DNA of 7,225 nucleotides from an uncultured Burkholderiales bacterium. Lineage in GTDB: Bacteria > Pseudomonadota > Gammaproteobacteria > Burkholderiales > Burkholderiaceae_F. The first letter of the stretch is position 1. Each line of letters opens with the position of its first letter. The DNA lies in assembly GCA_903871435.1 (NCBI GenBank), contig CAIQGU010000419.1, positions 1 through 7,225 on the forward strand. The letters run 5' to 3'. Made by a program: the position numbers and the translations under genes. The notes under the pieces were generated by a model. It saw nothing but the letters and a program-made list of their open reading frames with translations, was not told where the DNA came from and searched no databases. Positions 1 to 6,766 of the stretch are shown one piece after another.

Positions 1-457
1 CGCCACTCGCGACCGCGGCGGGGCCCCGGCTGCCTCCTCGCCTCCCGGGCTCCCTCTCTCTCGCGCGGCGTCCATCGTCCACGGAGCGATGCGCCTTTGC
101 CCTCATCAGGGGACGGCGGGCGGCTGGGTGCCGCCTGGGGAGGGGCTCTGAGTCAGTCGCCCGGGTCCTGGGTCTGGGTTGGTTTGTCGTATCGGATCCT
201 CCCCCTGGCGGTGCCTTTTTCTTGGATTGGATGCCCCCACCAGCGGAACGCTGCTCGGGCGGAAAGGGGTCTGGCGCCTTTGGCTTCCGAGCGCCGAGCG
301 CCCGCGGTGGCCTGTGCCGTCTGCCTAGTTCATCCAGCCACCCTGCCCTCCCCCCCCCCCCCTTGCATTGAGCGCATTCTCGCCCGGGCGCCCGTTTGGC
401 CTCTTCACATTCCATGCATGCGCCAACCCTTTCTCGCCACGTCTTACCTCCATCCAG
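1..457. other. Non-bacterial-looking sequence with no assigned gene
   Basis: This stretch does not behave like the bacterial DNA to its right. It is rich in C and T blocks (for example around 40-62 and 340-364), contains a run of 13 C, and no open frame in it resembles a bacterial protein. If the exon model to its right is correct, the bases just before 458 are intron: they are pyrimidine-rich and end in CATCCAG. Positions 1 to about 127 could hold an earlier exon (one frame is open there and a possible GT donor lies at 128), but I cannot choose a frame. An ATG at 414 is in frame with the following exon and is an alternative first codon. No RNA gene or bacterial promoter was recognised. The eukaryotic origin is inferred. 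Confidence 0.5.
350..362. repeat. Homopolymer run of 13 C
   Basis: Thirteen consecutive C residues lie in a longer pyrimidine-rich stretch. Such tracts are rare in high-GC bacterial genes unless they act as phase-variable switches. Here no bacterial reading frame or promoter surrounds it, and it would lie in the putative intron of the eukaryote-like segment. The count may also be inexact, because long C runs are prone to sequencing error. Confidence 0.9.
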
Positions 458-572
458 CGCCTCAAAGTGGGACCTGTCCCCTGACGAGATCGAAGAGTAT
501 GTGAAGGGGACCAAGTCGCCGACGTCAGCCTCTGGGGACGACGACGGCCGCCTGGTGCGATTCCTGGAAGGG
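458..572 (+). CDS. Putative exon of a eukaryotic gene, unknown product (partial)
   Basis: I do not recognise the product. The frame reads KWDLSPDEIEEYVKG, then a stretch rich in S, T and D, then GRLVRFLEG. It looks like real but disordered acidic coding sequence and resembles no bacterial family I know. It is preceded by a pyrimidine-rich run ending in CAG at 455-457, a good splice acceptor, and ends after a complete codon directly before GT at 573. The same frame is open back to a TGA at 369, so the coding part may instead begin at the ATG at 414. The exon call rests on the splice-like borders and on in-phase continuation into the segment from 669. No homology search was possible. If it is not an exon, the region has no bacterial gene to replace it. 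Confidence 0.45.
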
Positions 573-668
573 GTGCCAAGCCAAGTTTTGAACCCCCCGG
601 CCGTGTTGACCGATTTTGATGCTGCATGCCAATATTAATTTATAATCGCCCTGCCTGTGTGCCCGCAG
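573..668 (+). other. Putative spliceosomal intron, 96 nt, phase 0
   Basis: The segment begins GTGCCAAG and ends with the pyrimidine-rich TGTGTGCCCGCAG. Its middle (about 611-646) is clearly more AT-rich than either flank and holds possible branch-point sequences. Removing it joins two open frames in the same phase without a stop. If left in, the upstream frame hits a stop (TAA, 636-638) within it. This combination is the main evidence that the left part of the window is eukaryotic. The donor GTGCCA is not a perfect GTRAGT consensus, so the exact donor is less certain than the acceptor. Confidence 0.5.
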
Positions 669-1291
669 AGCCCCGGCGTGGAGCACCCCTCGACCTCGAT
701 CGCCCACGCTTTGAGCCATCGTGGCAGCTCCAGCTCGGCCAGTGGCGCCGCCGCCATTGGGGCGTCGCACAGCTCGCACCGCTCCCAAGGCGATTCGGGC
801 AGGCGCAGGACTCCCTCCGCCTTGGCCCCAGAGGACCCGCTCGGGCGCATCTCCAGCAGTCCGGCGGCGCGGGCCAGATCACCGGCGTTGTGCTGTTGTG
901 CCAGGGCAAGGCTGAGGTCCAGCACGGTATCGGGCGGCGCCGCCGAATCTGACGGTGACAGCGCCGCGCCCAGGCGCGTGATCTCGTTGGCGAGGTCGGC
1001 CGCCGTCATGGCACGCAACTGCTGGTGATAGTCCAACAGACGGCGCGCCACCTGGTCCGCAGGTCGCACGGGGTCGGGCGGCGGCGCGACCGCGCGCGCT
1101 GGCTCGGGAGCGACGACCGGTACAGGAGCCGGTGCCGGCGGCGGCGCCGGCGGTGGTGGTGGCGCCAGAAGGGAGCAGGCACTGCAAAGTACCAGGCCGG
1201 CCGCAGCGGCCGTTGCTGCGGCACGAACGAGAGGCGCGCTGCGCTGGAAGGGCCGCCGGGCGGCGGTCTGCGATGTGGAGCTATGCGGCAT
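635..1291 (-). CDS. qseG: QseG-like lipoprotein, N-terminal part; C-terminus probably replaced by foreign sequence
   Basis: The ATG at 1291 overlaps the end of the upstream kinase gene by 11 nt, indicating translational coupling; an in-frame start at 1354 would lie deep inside the kinase gene and is less likely. The 218-residue frame starts with a basic region, a hydrophobic Ala/Leu stretch (about 21-35) and a lipobox-like LCSAC (Cys39), so the product is likely an exported lipoprotein. A Pro/Ala-rich linker (about 43-78) follows, then a helical region with YHQQLRAM, LGAAL and LSLALAQQHNAGDLARAAGLLE (to residue 147). That pattern and the position after a GlrK-type kinase fit QseG (YfhG), an outer-membrane lipoprotein that modulates the QseE/QseF system in enterobacteria. 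After residue 147 (about position 850) the helical character disappears, unusual codons (ACA, AGG, ATA) cluster near the end, and the plus strand reads as a Ser-rich exon. I take 635 to about 850 as a chance extension; only about 850-1291 is native. Confidence 0.6.
   Translation of the reverse strand: MPHSSTSQTAARRPFQRSAPLVRAAATAAAAGLVLCSACSLLAPPPPPAPPPAPAPVPVVAPEPARAVAPPPDPVRPADQVARRLLDYHQQLRAMTAADLANEITRLGAALSPSDSAAPPDTVLDLSLALAQQHNAGDLARAAGLLEMRPSGSSGAKAEGVLRLPESPWERCELCDAPMAAAPLAELELPRWLKAWAIEVEGCSTPGLCGHTGRAIIN
669..850 (+). CDS. Putative downstream exon, Ser-rich low-complexity protein (truncated at junction)
   Basis: The frame continues from the upstream exon and encodes a Ser-rich polypeptide: about 18 of the first 64 residues are serine, with patches such as RGSSSSASG and ASHSSHRSQ, followed by Arg-rich GRRRTPS. 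This is typical of disordered linkers in eukaryotic proteins. The frame stays open to about 1028, but beyond roughly 850 it runs antisense to a bacterial lipoprotein gene whose own protein reads sensibly, so I end the exon at the inferred junction. The end is accurate to perhaps 20 bases. Alternatively the minus-strand frame here is the true coding one (the C-terminus of the lipoprotein), but that reading has no family-like character. Confidence 0.4.
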
Positions 1292-2702
1292 TGGGAAGTT
1301 CGATATGAAAGTGCGCGCCGGGCCCGTCGTCCATGAGGTCCACCTGCCCGCCATGCGCTGTTATGTATTCATGCACGATCGACAGACCGATGCCGCTACC
1401 ACGCGTGGCATCCACGGGTTGTCGTTCGCCGCGATAAAAAGGTTCGAATACGCGCGCCCGGTCTGCGGCAGCCACTCCTGGACCCTGATCCACGATGTCG
1501 ATGCACGCGCGTCCCGGTAGCCGCGTCACGGAAAAACGGATAGTAGCCCCCGCCGGGCTGAATCGTATGGCGTTGGACAGCAGGTTGCCCAGCGCCGTGC
1601 TGAGCTTGTCCGCGTCCACCTCGGCATGCAGCGCTTCACCGTCAACCTGCACGGTCAGCCGCCGGGCGCGCCACTGCAGGCTCTGGTGGGCTACCACGTC
1701 TTCCAGGAGGCCCGTCAGTTCGGTGCTGCGGCGAACCAGGCGGCGCGCTTCGAAGGCGGCGGCATTGAACCGCAGCAAATCCTCGATCTGTCCCTGCAGG
1801 ACCGAGGTGTTCTGGCGCAGGATGCGCGCCACCTCGCGCTGGCTGCTGCTGAGCGTTCCGGTCACGCCGTCCTCCAGCAGGGCAACGCCTTCGCGCAGCG
1901 CCGCCAAGGGGGTCTTGAGCTCGTGGGAGACGTGTTGCAGGAAGCGCGACTTGTCGGCGTCGAGTTCGGCCAGCCGCAGGCGCAGCCACTCCAGACGGCG
2001 GCCCAGCAGGCGCACGTCGGTGGGGCCGCGTATGTCGATGGGCTCGTCGAGCCGGTTCTCGCCCAGGCGCACCATAACTTCTTCGAGGCGCTGTAGCGGG
2101 CGGGCCAGCCAGAGGCCAAAACCCAGCGCCAGCACCACGGTCACGACGATGGTCGCCAGGATCTGCCGGCCCAATTGCGTCCGGCCGGTCTCCATCTCGT
2201 CCATCAGGATCTGATTGCGCGCCTCGGTCGCTGCGCGAACCTGCTCGGCAATCGCGGCGTCAATGCTGTCGAGTTCGCGAAATGCGGCCGTGACGGCCAA
2301 TTCACGCGCATGGAGGGTGGCTTCCGGACCGCGCAGCTGGGCAAAGATCTGTTGTTCGGTTGCGCGCCAGGCATCGGCCAGGCTCGAGGGTGTGCGGTAC
2401 TCGGCAAGCCGCGCCAGCGTGCCCTCGGCATCGCGCGCCGCCTCGTCGAAGCGCTGGCGCAAGGTGGGGTCGTCCAGGACGAGGTATTGGCGGGCCGCCC
2501 GTTCCATGGCGGCCGTGCGCTCGGCCAGCGCTTCGGCGTCGGCGGTATGAGCCACCGCCTGGCGGGCGCTGTCGTTGCTTTGACCCAGCAGGCCCTCGAG
2601 CAGGTAAAACTCGCGCAACGAGGCCACACTGAGCAAGGTGGCGATCAGCAGGAAGGCCACCAGCAGCAGTTGTCGGAAGGAATATCGTTGCAACGAGAAC
2701 AC
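1281..2702 (-). CDS. glrK: GlrK/QseE-like membrane sensor histidine kinase
   Basis: Product of 473 residues, close to the 475 or so of E. coli GlrK (QseE). Order: membrane segment about 11-29; periplasmic sensor about 30-180, containing RQYLVLDDPTL, which closely matches GlrK as I recall it; second membrane segment about 181-200; HAMP about 200-250; HisKA with HVSHELKTPL (phospho-acceptor His260); HATPase with N-box GNLLSN (Asn373, Asn377), G1 DQGPG (405-409) and G2 GSGIGL (435-440). All catalytic motifs are intact. It should phosphorylate a GlrR/QseF-type sigma-54 activator, linked in enterobacteria to envelope functions and the small RNA GlmY. The start is GTG, with an in-frame TAA (2745-2747) upstream. 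An AGGAG at 2726-2730 lies 23 nt before it, too far for a normal ribosome site, so initiation looks weak or the start is atypical. The 3' end overlaps the lipoprotein gene. The specific GlrK assignment is inferred from overall similarity and gene context. Confidence 0.88.
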   Translation of the reverse strand: MFSLQRYSFRQLLLVAFLLIATLLSVASLREFYLLEGLLGQSNDSARQAVAHTADAEALAERTAAMERAARQYLVLDDPTLRQRFDEAARDAEGTLARLAEYRTPSSLADAWRATEQQIFAQLRGPEATLHARELAVTAAFRELDSIDAAIAEQVRAATEARNQILMDEMETGRTQLGRQILATIVVTVVLALGFGLWLARPLQRLEEVMVRLGENRLDEPIDIRGPTDVRLLGRRLEWLRLRLAELDADKSRFLQHVSHELKTPLAALREGVALLEDGVTGTLSSSQREVARILRQNTSVLQGQIEDLLRFNAAAFEARRLVRRSTELTGLLEDVVAHQSLQWRARRLTVQVDGEALHAEVDADKLSTALGNLLSNAIRFSPAGATIRFSVTRLPGRACIDIVDQGPGVAAADRARVFEPFYRGERQPVDATRGSGIGLSIVHEYITAHGGQVDLMDDGPGAHFHIELPNAA

Positions 2703-2739
2703 GGCGTGCTGATTTTGCCCGAATTCTCCTGGCGCTGGC

Positions 2740-2752
2740 GCGCTTTAAGCGC
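2740..2752. promoter_or_regulatory. Near-perfect palindrome upstream of the kinase gene
   Basis: GCGCTTTAAGCGC has 6-bp arms around a single central T. It lies 38-50 nt upstream of the GTG start of the GlrK-like gene, within the 125-nt gap after the EAL gene, so it could be an operator or a small hairpin. I found no clear -35/-10 pair beside it, and no T run that would make it a terminator. A chance palindrome in GC-rich DNA is possible. Confidence 0.25.
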
Positions 2753-2827
2753 AGCCGCCGCCCGGTACGCGACCGCGGCCGCGCCCATTCGGGCGGCAGG
2801 GCGGGCCAACGGCGAGCGGCTGGCCGG

Positions 2828-4207
2828 TCAGGACGTACGTTCGAACAGCGCCATCCAGGGCGGGTTGCGTCCGAGATGTCGCCGTGCCGCCCACGGCGAC
2901 ATGGGCGTCGCCAGCAGGAAACCCTGGCCCTCGTCGCAACCCATTTCGCTCAGTATCGCAAGTTGTGCGCGGGTCTCGATACCCTCTGCCACGCATTTCA
3001 ATCGCAGGTTGTGGGCCAGCTGTATCAGCAGGTGCACGATCTCCCGCGCGCTGGGTTCCTCGGCAATGTCGCGGACGAAGCATCGGTCGATTTTCAGTCG
3101 GTGTACCGGCACGCGTCGCAAATAATTGAGCGACGAATACCCCGTGCCAAAATCGTCGATGCTGAGGCACACACCGAGGCTGCGCAGCCCATGCAGCGTG
3201 CGCATGGCCGATTCGGCATTACCCAGGAGTTTTGATTCGGTCAGCTCGAGCTCCAGGAGCTTTGGTGGCACGCCGTGCCGCTCCAGCGCCTGGGCAACGT
3301 GAGCGACGATTTGGCCGTCGTGAAATTGCATCGCCGAGCAATTCACCGCGATCGGCACGCGCGGCAGGTCGCCCTTGCCCCAGATGGCCAGCGTCTCGAG
3401 CGCCTGGTCCAGAACGCGTTCGCCGAGCGTGCCAATCAGGTTGTGGCGCTCGGCTAGCGCGATGAAGATATTCGGTGGTATCTGTTCGCCATCGGGCAGT
3501 CGCCAGCGGGCCAATGCTTCGAGCCCCACCAGGGCACCTGATGCGAGCGCGACCTTGGGCTGCAGCGCAATTTCAATGCGGCAGCCGGCGATCGCCTCGT
3601 GCAAGGCTTGCACAAGGCGTCGCTCGCCGTGCTTTTCCTCGTAGCTGTGCACGATGTAGCCATCACCGCCCAGGCGCCGCGCGAAGCCGGCTCGGTGCAA
3701 CAGTTCGGCAGCGTCGCTGCCGCGGACCAGCCCCGCCCGCCCGATGCGCACGCGCACGCCCAGGCTGTGTCCCTCGATGACATAGGGCGTCGCCAGGACC
3801 TCCTGGAGGTGCAACATCACATCCTCCATCCACGCGGCGGCTGCGGCCCATGCCTGGCTGGCCGGCGGCACCAGCGCCAGCGCGAACTCGTCCGCCCCCA
3901 CCCGGCCGACCACGTGATGACCGCCGGCGCTGCGACCAACCCGCTCGCAGCGTTCAGCGACGGCACGCAGCAGTTCGTCGCCAGCGTCGAGTCCAAAGGC
4001 TTCGTTGATCTGCGTGAAATCTTCAATGTCGAGGGAAACCAGCGTCGCCGCGGCGCCCTGGTTCTGCAACGCGCGAATTTCGGCGATGAAGCCGCCGCGA
4101 TCGGGTAGACCCGTCAAGGGATCGAGGCGCGCCCCGGTCCACGCCGGCGGCCGCGAAGTCCCCACGGTTCGGAATGCTTTGTCTGTTGTGTCGTCGTGTA
4201 CGTTCAT
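2828..4207 (-). CDS. GGDEF-EAL protein: degenerate cyclase domain, probable c-di-GMP phosphodiesterase
   Basis: Product of 459 residues with no membrane segment or N-terminal sensor, so probably cytoplasmic. The GGDEF domain (about 25-185) begins with DPLTGLPDR and keeps the metal-site DIEDF (60-64), but the signature reads GADEF (104-108) instead of GGDEF and no RxxD inhibitory site precedes it; cyclase activity is doubtful, though GTP binding may remain. The EAL domain (about 195-445) looks complete: EAL at 230-232, Asn289, Glu321 in ELTES, DDFGTG (351-356), Lys372 in LKID, Glu408 in VAEGIE and Gln428 in DEGQGF. It should therefore hydrolyse c-di-GMP to pGpG, possibly with GTP stimulation through the degenerate domain, as known for some proteins of this type. 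The ATG at 4207 is chosen because the frame upstream (open to 5014) lies across the intergenic region and antisense to the kinase gene. It is divergent from the MASE3 kinase; no terminator is visible after its TGA. Confidence 0.9.
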   Translation of the reverse strand: MNVHDDTTDKAFRTVGTSRPPAWTGARLDPLTGLPDRGGFIAEIRALQNQGAAATLVSLDIEDFTQINEAFGLDAGDELLRAVAERCERVGRSAGGHHVVGRVGADEFALALVPPASQAWAAAAAWMEDVMLHLQEVLATPYVIEGHSLGVRVRIGRAGLVRGSDAAELLHRAGFARRLGGDGYIVHSYEEKHGERRLVQALHEAIAGCRIEIALQPKVALASGALVGLEALARWRLPDGEQIPPNIFIALAERHNLIGTLGERVLDQALETLAIWGKGDLPRVPIAVNCSAMQFHDGQIVAHVAQALERHGVPPKLLELELTESKLLGNAESAMRTLHGLRSLGVCLSIDDFGTGYSSLNYLRRVPVHRLKIDRCFVRDIAEEPSAREIVHLLIQLAHNLRLKCVAEGIETRAQLAILSEMGCDEGQGFLLATPMSPWAARRHLGRNPPWMALFERTS

Positions 4208-4220
4208 GATCACGCTCGTT

Positions 4221-4257
4221 GCGGCCGCCGACCCTCCGGGTCGACCCGGTCGGCCGC
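4221..4257. repeat. GC-rich inverted repeat in the 5' leader of the EAL gene
   Basis: GCGGCCG (4221-4227) pairs with CGGCCGC (4251-4257), and smaller nested repeats such as GACCC/GGGTC lie between. On the minus strand this could fold into a strong hairpin starting 14 nt upstream of the ATG of the GGDEF-EAL gene, where it might affect translation. There is no T run, so it is not an intrinsic terminator. Such repeats also arise by chance in DNA this GC-rich. Confidence 0.35.
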
Positions 4258-4321
4258 AAATTTCGGCTTGTTGGGGAGATGCGGCACGCGCCGCAGGCAA
4301 TGGCGGGAATCTAGTGAACCG

Positions 4322-4331
4322 GCACATGTGC
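4322..4331. promoter_or_regulatory. 10-bp perfect palindrome GCACATGTGC, possible operator
   Basis: This perfect palindrome sits roughly in the middle of the divergent intergenic region, where a regulator could control both genes. It is short, and I cannot tie it to a known regulator. Assignment as an operator is a guess from position and symmetry. Confidence 0.25.
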
Positions 4332-4495
4332 GTCTGTAAGGGTCTCTTGACGGCGCTTGTAGTGGACCCTCGCGGCACGCTGCGGGCCGGAATTTCTGCG
4401 TGGGTCGCCCGCATAAAACCTCGCAAAGTCCCTGGGCTGAGCCATAATGCCTGCGGAAAATCGTCGATCTCTGTCCACCCTGGCGCACCGCTGGC

Positions 4496-6766
4496 GTGGG
4501 CGTTGGGGCAAGGGCGGTGCAGTTGACCCTGGGCAAGGAGCGCATCCTTTTCGGCATTTGCGCGGCAGCCGTCGCGCTTCTGTTGCTCGCCCGCGCGCTG
4601 CCGGCCGGGCCGGCCCCGCTGCCCGCGGGCACCAGCATGCTGACGGTGCATCTCCTGATGGAGATGTTCGCGGTCACCATCGCCGTGCTCATCGTCACTG
4701 TCACCTGGCATACGTTCGATTCCGCGGCAAATCCCGAAGGCAACCTGCTGATTGCCGGATTCATCGTGGTCGGCGTGTGCGACCTGGCCCATGCGCTCAG
4801 CTATGAGGGCATGCCGTCCTTCCTGGGTGCCACCTCGACCCGGCGCTCGATCTTCTACTGGCTCATGGGGCGCAGCGGCGAGGCGCTTACGCTGGGCCTG
4901 ATCGCCATCGACGGCATTCCCGCGCTCACCCGCCGCCAGTCCGTGTTGATCGGTACGGCCGTCGGCGCACTGCTGGTTTGGATAGGTTCCGCCCACATCG
5001 CGTGGTTTCCGCAAACCTTTGTCGATGGCGTTGGCGTTACCGCCTTCAAGGCCAGCTACGAGGGCGCCCTATGCCTGACGGATGTCCTGCTCGCGGGCAT
5101 CCTCTGGGCCAAGGCCGTCCGCCGGCACGAGCCCCGTTTCCGCATCATTGCTGCGTCGGCGTTCGTGATTGGCGTCGGCGAACTGTCGTTCACGTCATAT
5201 GGGCAGCCGAGCGATTTCATCAACATCTTCGGCCATGCGCACAAGCTTGTGGCCTACGCGCTCCTTTACTGGGCCACGTACATTGCCAGCATCCGGATGC
5301 CCTACGAGGCAAAGCGCGTCTCGGAGTTGCGTGCCATCGAGAGCGAATGGCGCATTCGCACCTTGAGCGACAATATTCCCAACAGCATGGTCTACCAGGT
5401 CACGCGGGATGCCGGGGGCCATATGCGTTTCCTGCACGTCAGCGAGGGTTGCGAAAGGCTCTATGGCATCCGCGCCGCCGAAATGCTGCGGGACGCGTAC
5501 GTCATGTATGACCGGATCGAACCCGCGGACCGCGAGCAACTGCGCGAAGCGGCCGACCATTCCACCGGCACGATGGCCACGGTCGACATGCAGATCCGCG
5601 CGCGGCATCGCGACGGCCGGCTGCGCTGGATACGGGTGGTTTCGGCACCTCGCCCGCTGGAGGGCGGGGTGGTCTGCTGGGATGGCATCCAGTTCGATGT
5701 GACGGAACAACGTGCCACCGAGGCCCGAGCGCGCGAGAGCGCGGCAATGCTCGAGGCGGTATTCGATTCCGCCAACGATGCCATTATCGGCGTCGACGCC
5801 AGCGAGCGTATCGCCGTGTTCAATCCCGCCGCCCAGCGCATCTTCCGCTACCCCGCCGATGCCATCCTGGGCCGTCCCCTTTCCGCCATACTGCCCGGCG
5901 ACGAAATATCCGGCGCCCGCGCCCCCGAGCTGAATCTGCACGGCCGGCTGGGCGCATCGCGCGTGCGAGGCCTGCGCTCCGATGGCGCGCAACTGGACAT
6001 GGAAATGTCCGTTTCCGGCCTCGAGCTCAACGGACAGCAGTACTTCGCCGCGATCATGCGCGACATCACGGATCGCGTGCGTACCGAGAGGGCCTTGGTC
6101 CAATACCAGGTTGAACTGACTGAACTGACGCAGGCGCTGCTGGCCCAGGAAAAATCGACAACTAGCCGCCTTGCCCAAGCCTTGCACGATGAACTGGGCC
6201 AGACCCTGGCCGCCATACGGATCGATTTCGTCAGCGAGGTGCCGCTGGCGGGGCCCGACGAGCGGGCCCGGCATGCCCGGGTCGATCGGCTCATCGACCA
6301 GGCCGTACGCGAGGTGCGCGGTGTCCTGGCCGAGTTGCGACCCACCGTCCTGGATGAAAGCGGACTGGTCCAGGCCCTGGAAAACGAGCTGGCCACGCCG
6401 CGACTTTCCGCCGAGGACCTCGCCGTCGAACTTACGGTGGCGCCCGATCTGCGCGAACTGCGCTGGGAGCCCGATGTCGAATATGCGGCGTTCATGGTCG
6501 CGCGCGAGGCCATCAGCAATGTCATGCGCCATGCCCGCGCTACCCAGGTGCGGATCTGCGTTTCGGGAAACGCAAGCGCGCTGCGCCTTGAAGTTCGTGA
6601 CAACGGCGCGGGCTTTGAGCCGGCGGCCCAATCGGCGCGGCCGGGCCATCTTGGCATGATCGGCATGCGCGAGCGGTCGATTGCCATCGGCGCGCGCTTC
6701 GAGGTCGATACCCGTCCGGGGGAGGGCACTTCGGTGGTGCTGAGCTGGCAGGAGCGCGAACAATGA
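4496..6766 (+). CDS. MASE3-PAS-PAS-HisKA_3 membrane histidine kinase (NarL/UhpB type)
   Basis: 756 residues from the GTG at 4496. The N-terminal half is a MASE3-like integral-membrane sensor (about 17-266) with roughly eight membrane segments and the hallmarks HLLMEMFAV, VCDLAHALSYEGM and IFGHAHKLVAY. Two PAS domains follow (about 285-405, ending GIQFDVTEQR; about 415-528, ending AIMRDITDR). A short coiled linker (about 530-560) leads to HisKA_3 with LAQALHDELGQTL (phospho-acceptor His564) and a HATPase with Asn675, DNGAG (702-706) and LGMIGMRER. All motifs needed for autophosphorylation appear intact; the signal is unknown. Its partner is almost certainly the next gene, which overlaps it by ATGA. 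The start is uncertain: no ribosome site precedes 4496, whereas AAGGG at 4510-4514 lies 8 nt before an in-frame TTG at 4523, which would give 747 residues; a GTG at 4517 is also in frame. An in-frame TAA at 4445 limits the start upstream. Confidence 0.92.
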   Translation: MGVGARAVQLTLGKERILFGICAAAVALLLLARALPAGPAPLPAGTSMLTVHLLMEMFAVTIAVLIVTVTWHTFDSAANPEGNLLIAGFIVVGVCDLAHALSYEGMPSFLGATSTRRSIFYWLMGRSGEALTLGLIAIDGIPALTRRQSVLIGTAVGALLVWIGSAHIAWFPQTFVDGVGVTAFKASYEGALCLTDVLLAGILWAKAVRRHEPRFRIIAASAFVIGVGELSFTSYGQPSDFINIFGHAHKLVAYALLYWATYIASIRMPYEAKRVSELRAIESEWRIRTLSDNIPNSMVYQVTRDAGGHMRFLHVSEGCERLYGIRAAEMLRDAYVMYDRIEPADREQLREAADHSTGTMATVDMQIRARHRDGRLRWIRVVSAPRPLEGGVVCWDGIQFDVTEQRATEARARESAAMLEAVFDSANDAIIGVDASERIAVFNPAAQRIFRYPADAILGRPLSAILPGDEISGARAPELNLHGRLGASRVRGLRSDGAQLDMEMSVSGLELNGQQYFAAIMRDITDRVRTERALVQYQVELTELTQALLAQEKSTTSRLAQALHDELGQTLAAIRIDFVSEVPLAGPDERARHARVDRLIDQAVREVRGVLAELRPTVLDESGLVQALENELATPRLSAEDLAVELTVAPDLRELRWEPDVEYAAFMVAREAISNVMRHARATQVRICVSGNASALRLEVRDNGAGFEPAAQSARPGHLGMIGMRERSIAIGARFEVDTRPGEGTSVVLSWQEREQ
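6750..6754 (+). promoter_or_regulatory. Ribosome binding site AGGAG of the response regulator
   Basis: AGGAG lies 8 nt before the ATG at 6763, inside the last codons of the kinase gene. It fixes the start of the response regulator and supports coupled translation of the pair. Confidence 0.75.

Larger units (their letters stand above)
4208..4495. promoter_or_regulatory. Divergent intergenic region (288 nt), likely holding both promoters
   Basis: This gap separates the minus-strand EAL gene from the plus-strand MASE3 kinase gene, so promoters for both should lie here. It is less GC-rich than its flanks in places (AATTTCGG near 4260, CATAAAACC near 4412, CATAATG at 4443). A TTGACG at 4347-4352 resembles a -35 box, but no good -10 lies 16-18 nt downstream, so I do not call a promoter. 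A 10-bp palindrome (4322-4331) and a GC-rich inverted repeat (4221-4257) are listed separately. A short open frame from the ATG at 4447 runs into the kinase gene in another phase and has no family-like content. Confidence 0.5.

Noticed and set aside
97..504. Plus-strand open frame of 135 residues in the left region
   Set aside because: It runs through the C tract and the probable intron, its translation is low-complexity and rich in Pro, Trp and Cys without any motif, and it has no ribosome site.
606..646. Promoter-like elements: TTGACC at 606 and a perfect TATAAT at 641
   Set aside because: The spacing between the two is 29 nt, and the closer TTGATG at 616 leaves 19 nt. No bacterial gene follows on the plus strand, and the AT-rich patch is better explained as intron.
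2782..2795. Hairpin CGCCC-ATTC-GGGCG after the EAL gene as a terminator
   Set aside because: The stem is only 5 bp and no T run follows on the minus strand, so it does not qualify as an intrinsic terminator.
4208..5014. The GGDEF-EAL frame stays open far upstream on the minus strand, giving a 728-residue protein
   Set aside because: The extra part is antisense to the MASE3 kinase and crosses the intergenic region, its composition is unlike a folded protein, and GGDEF homology starts only after the ATG at 4207.
5195..6763. Minus-strand open frame of 522 residues antisense to the MASE3 kinase
   Set aside because: Long antisense frames are common in GC-rich genes; the plus strand carries the full set of kinase motifs here, and the antisense translation has no recognisable domain.
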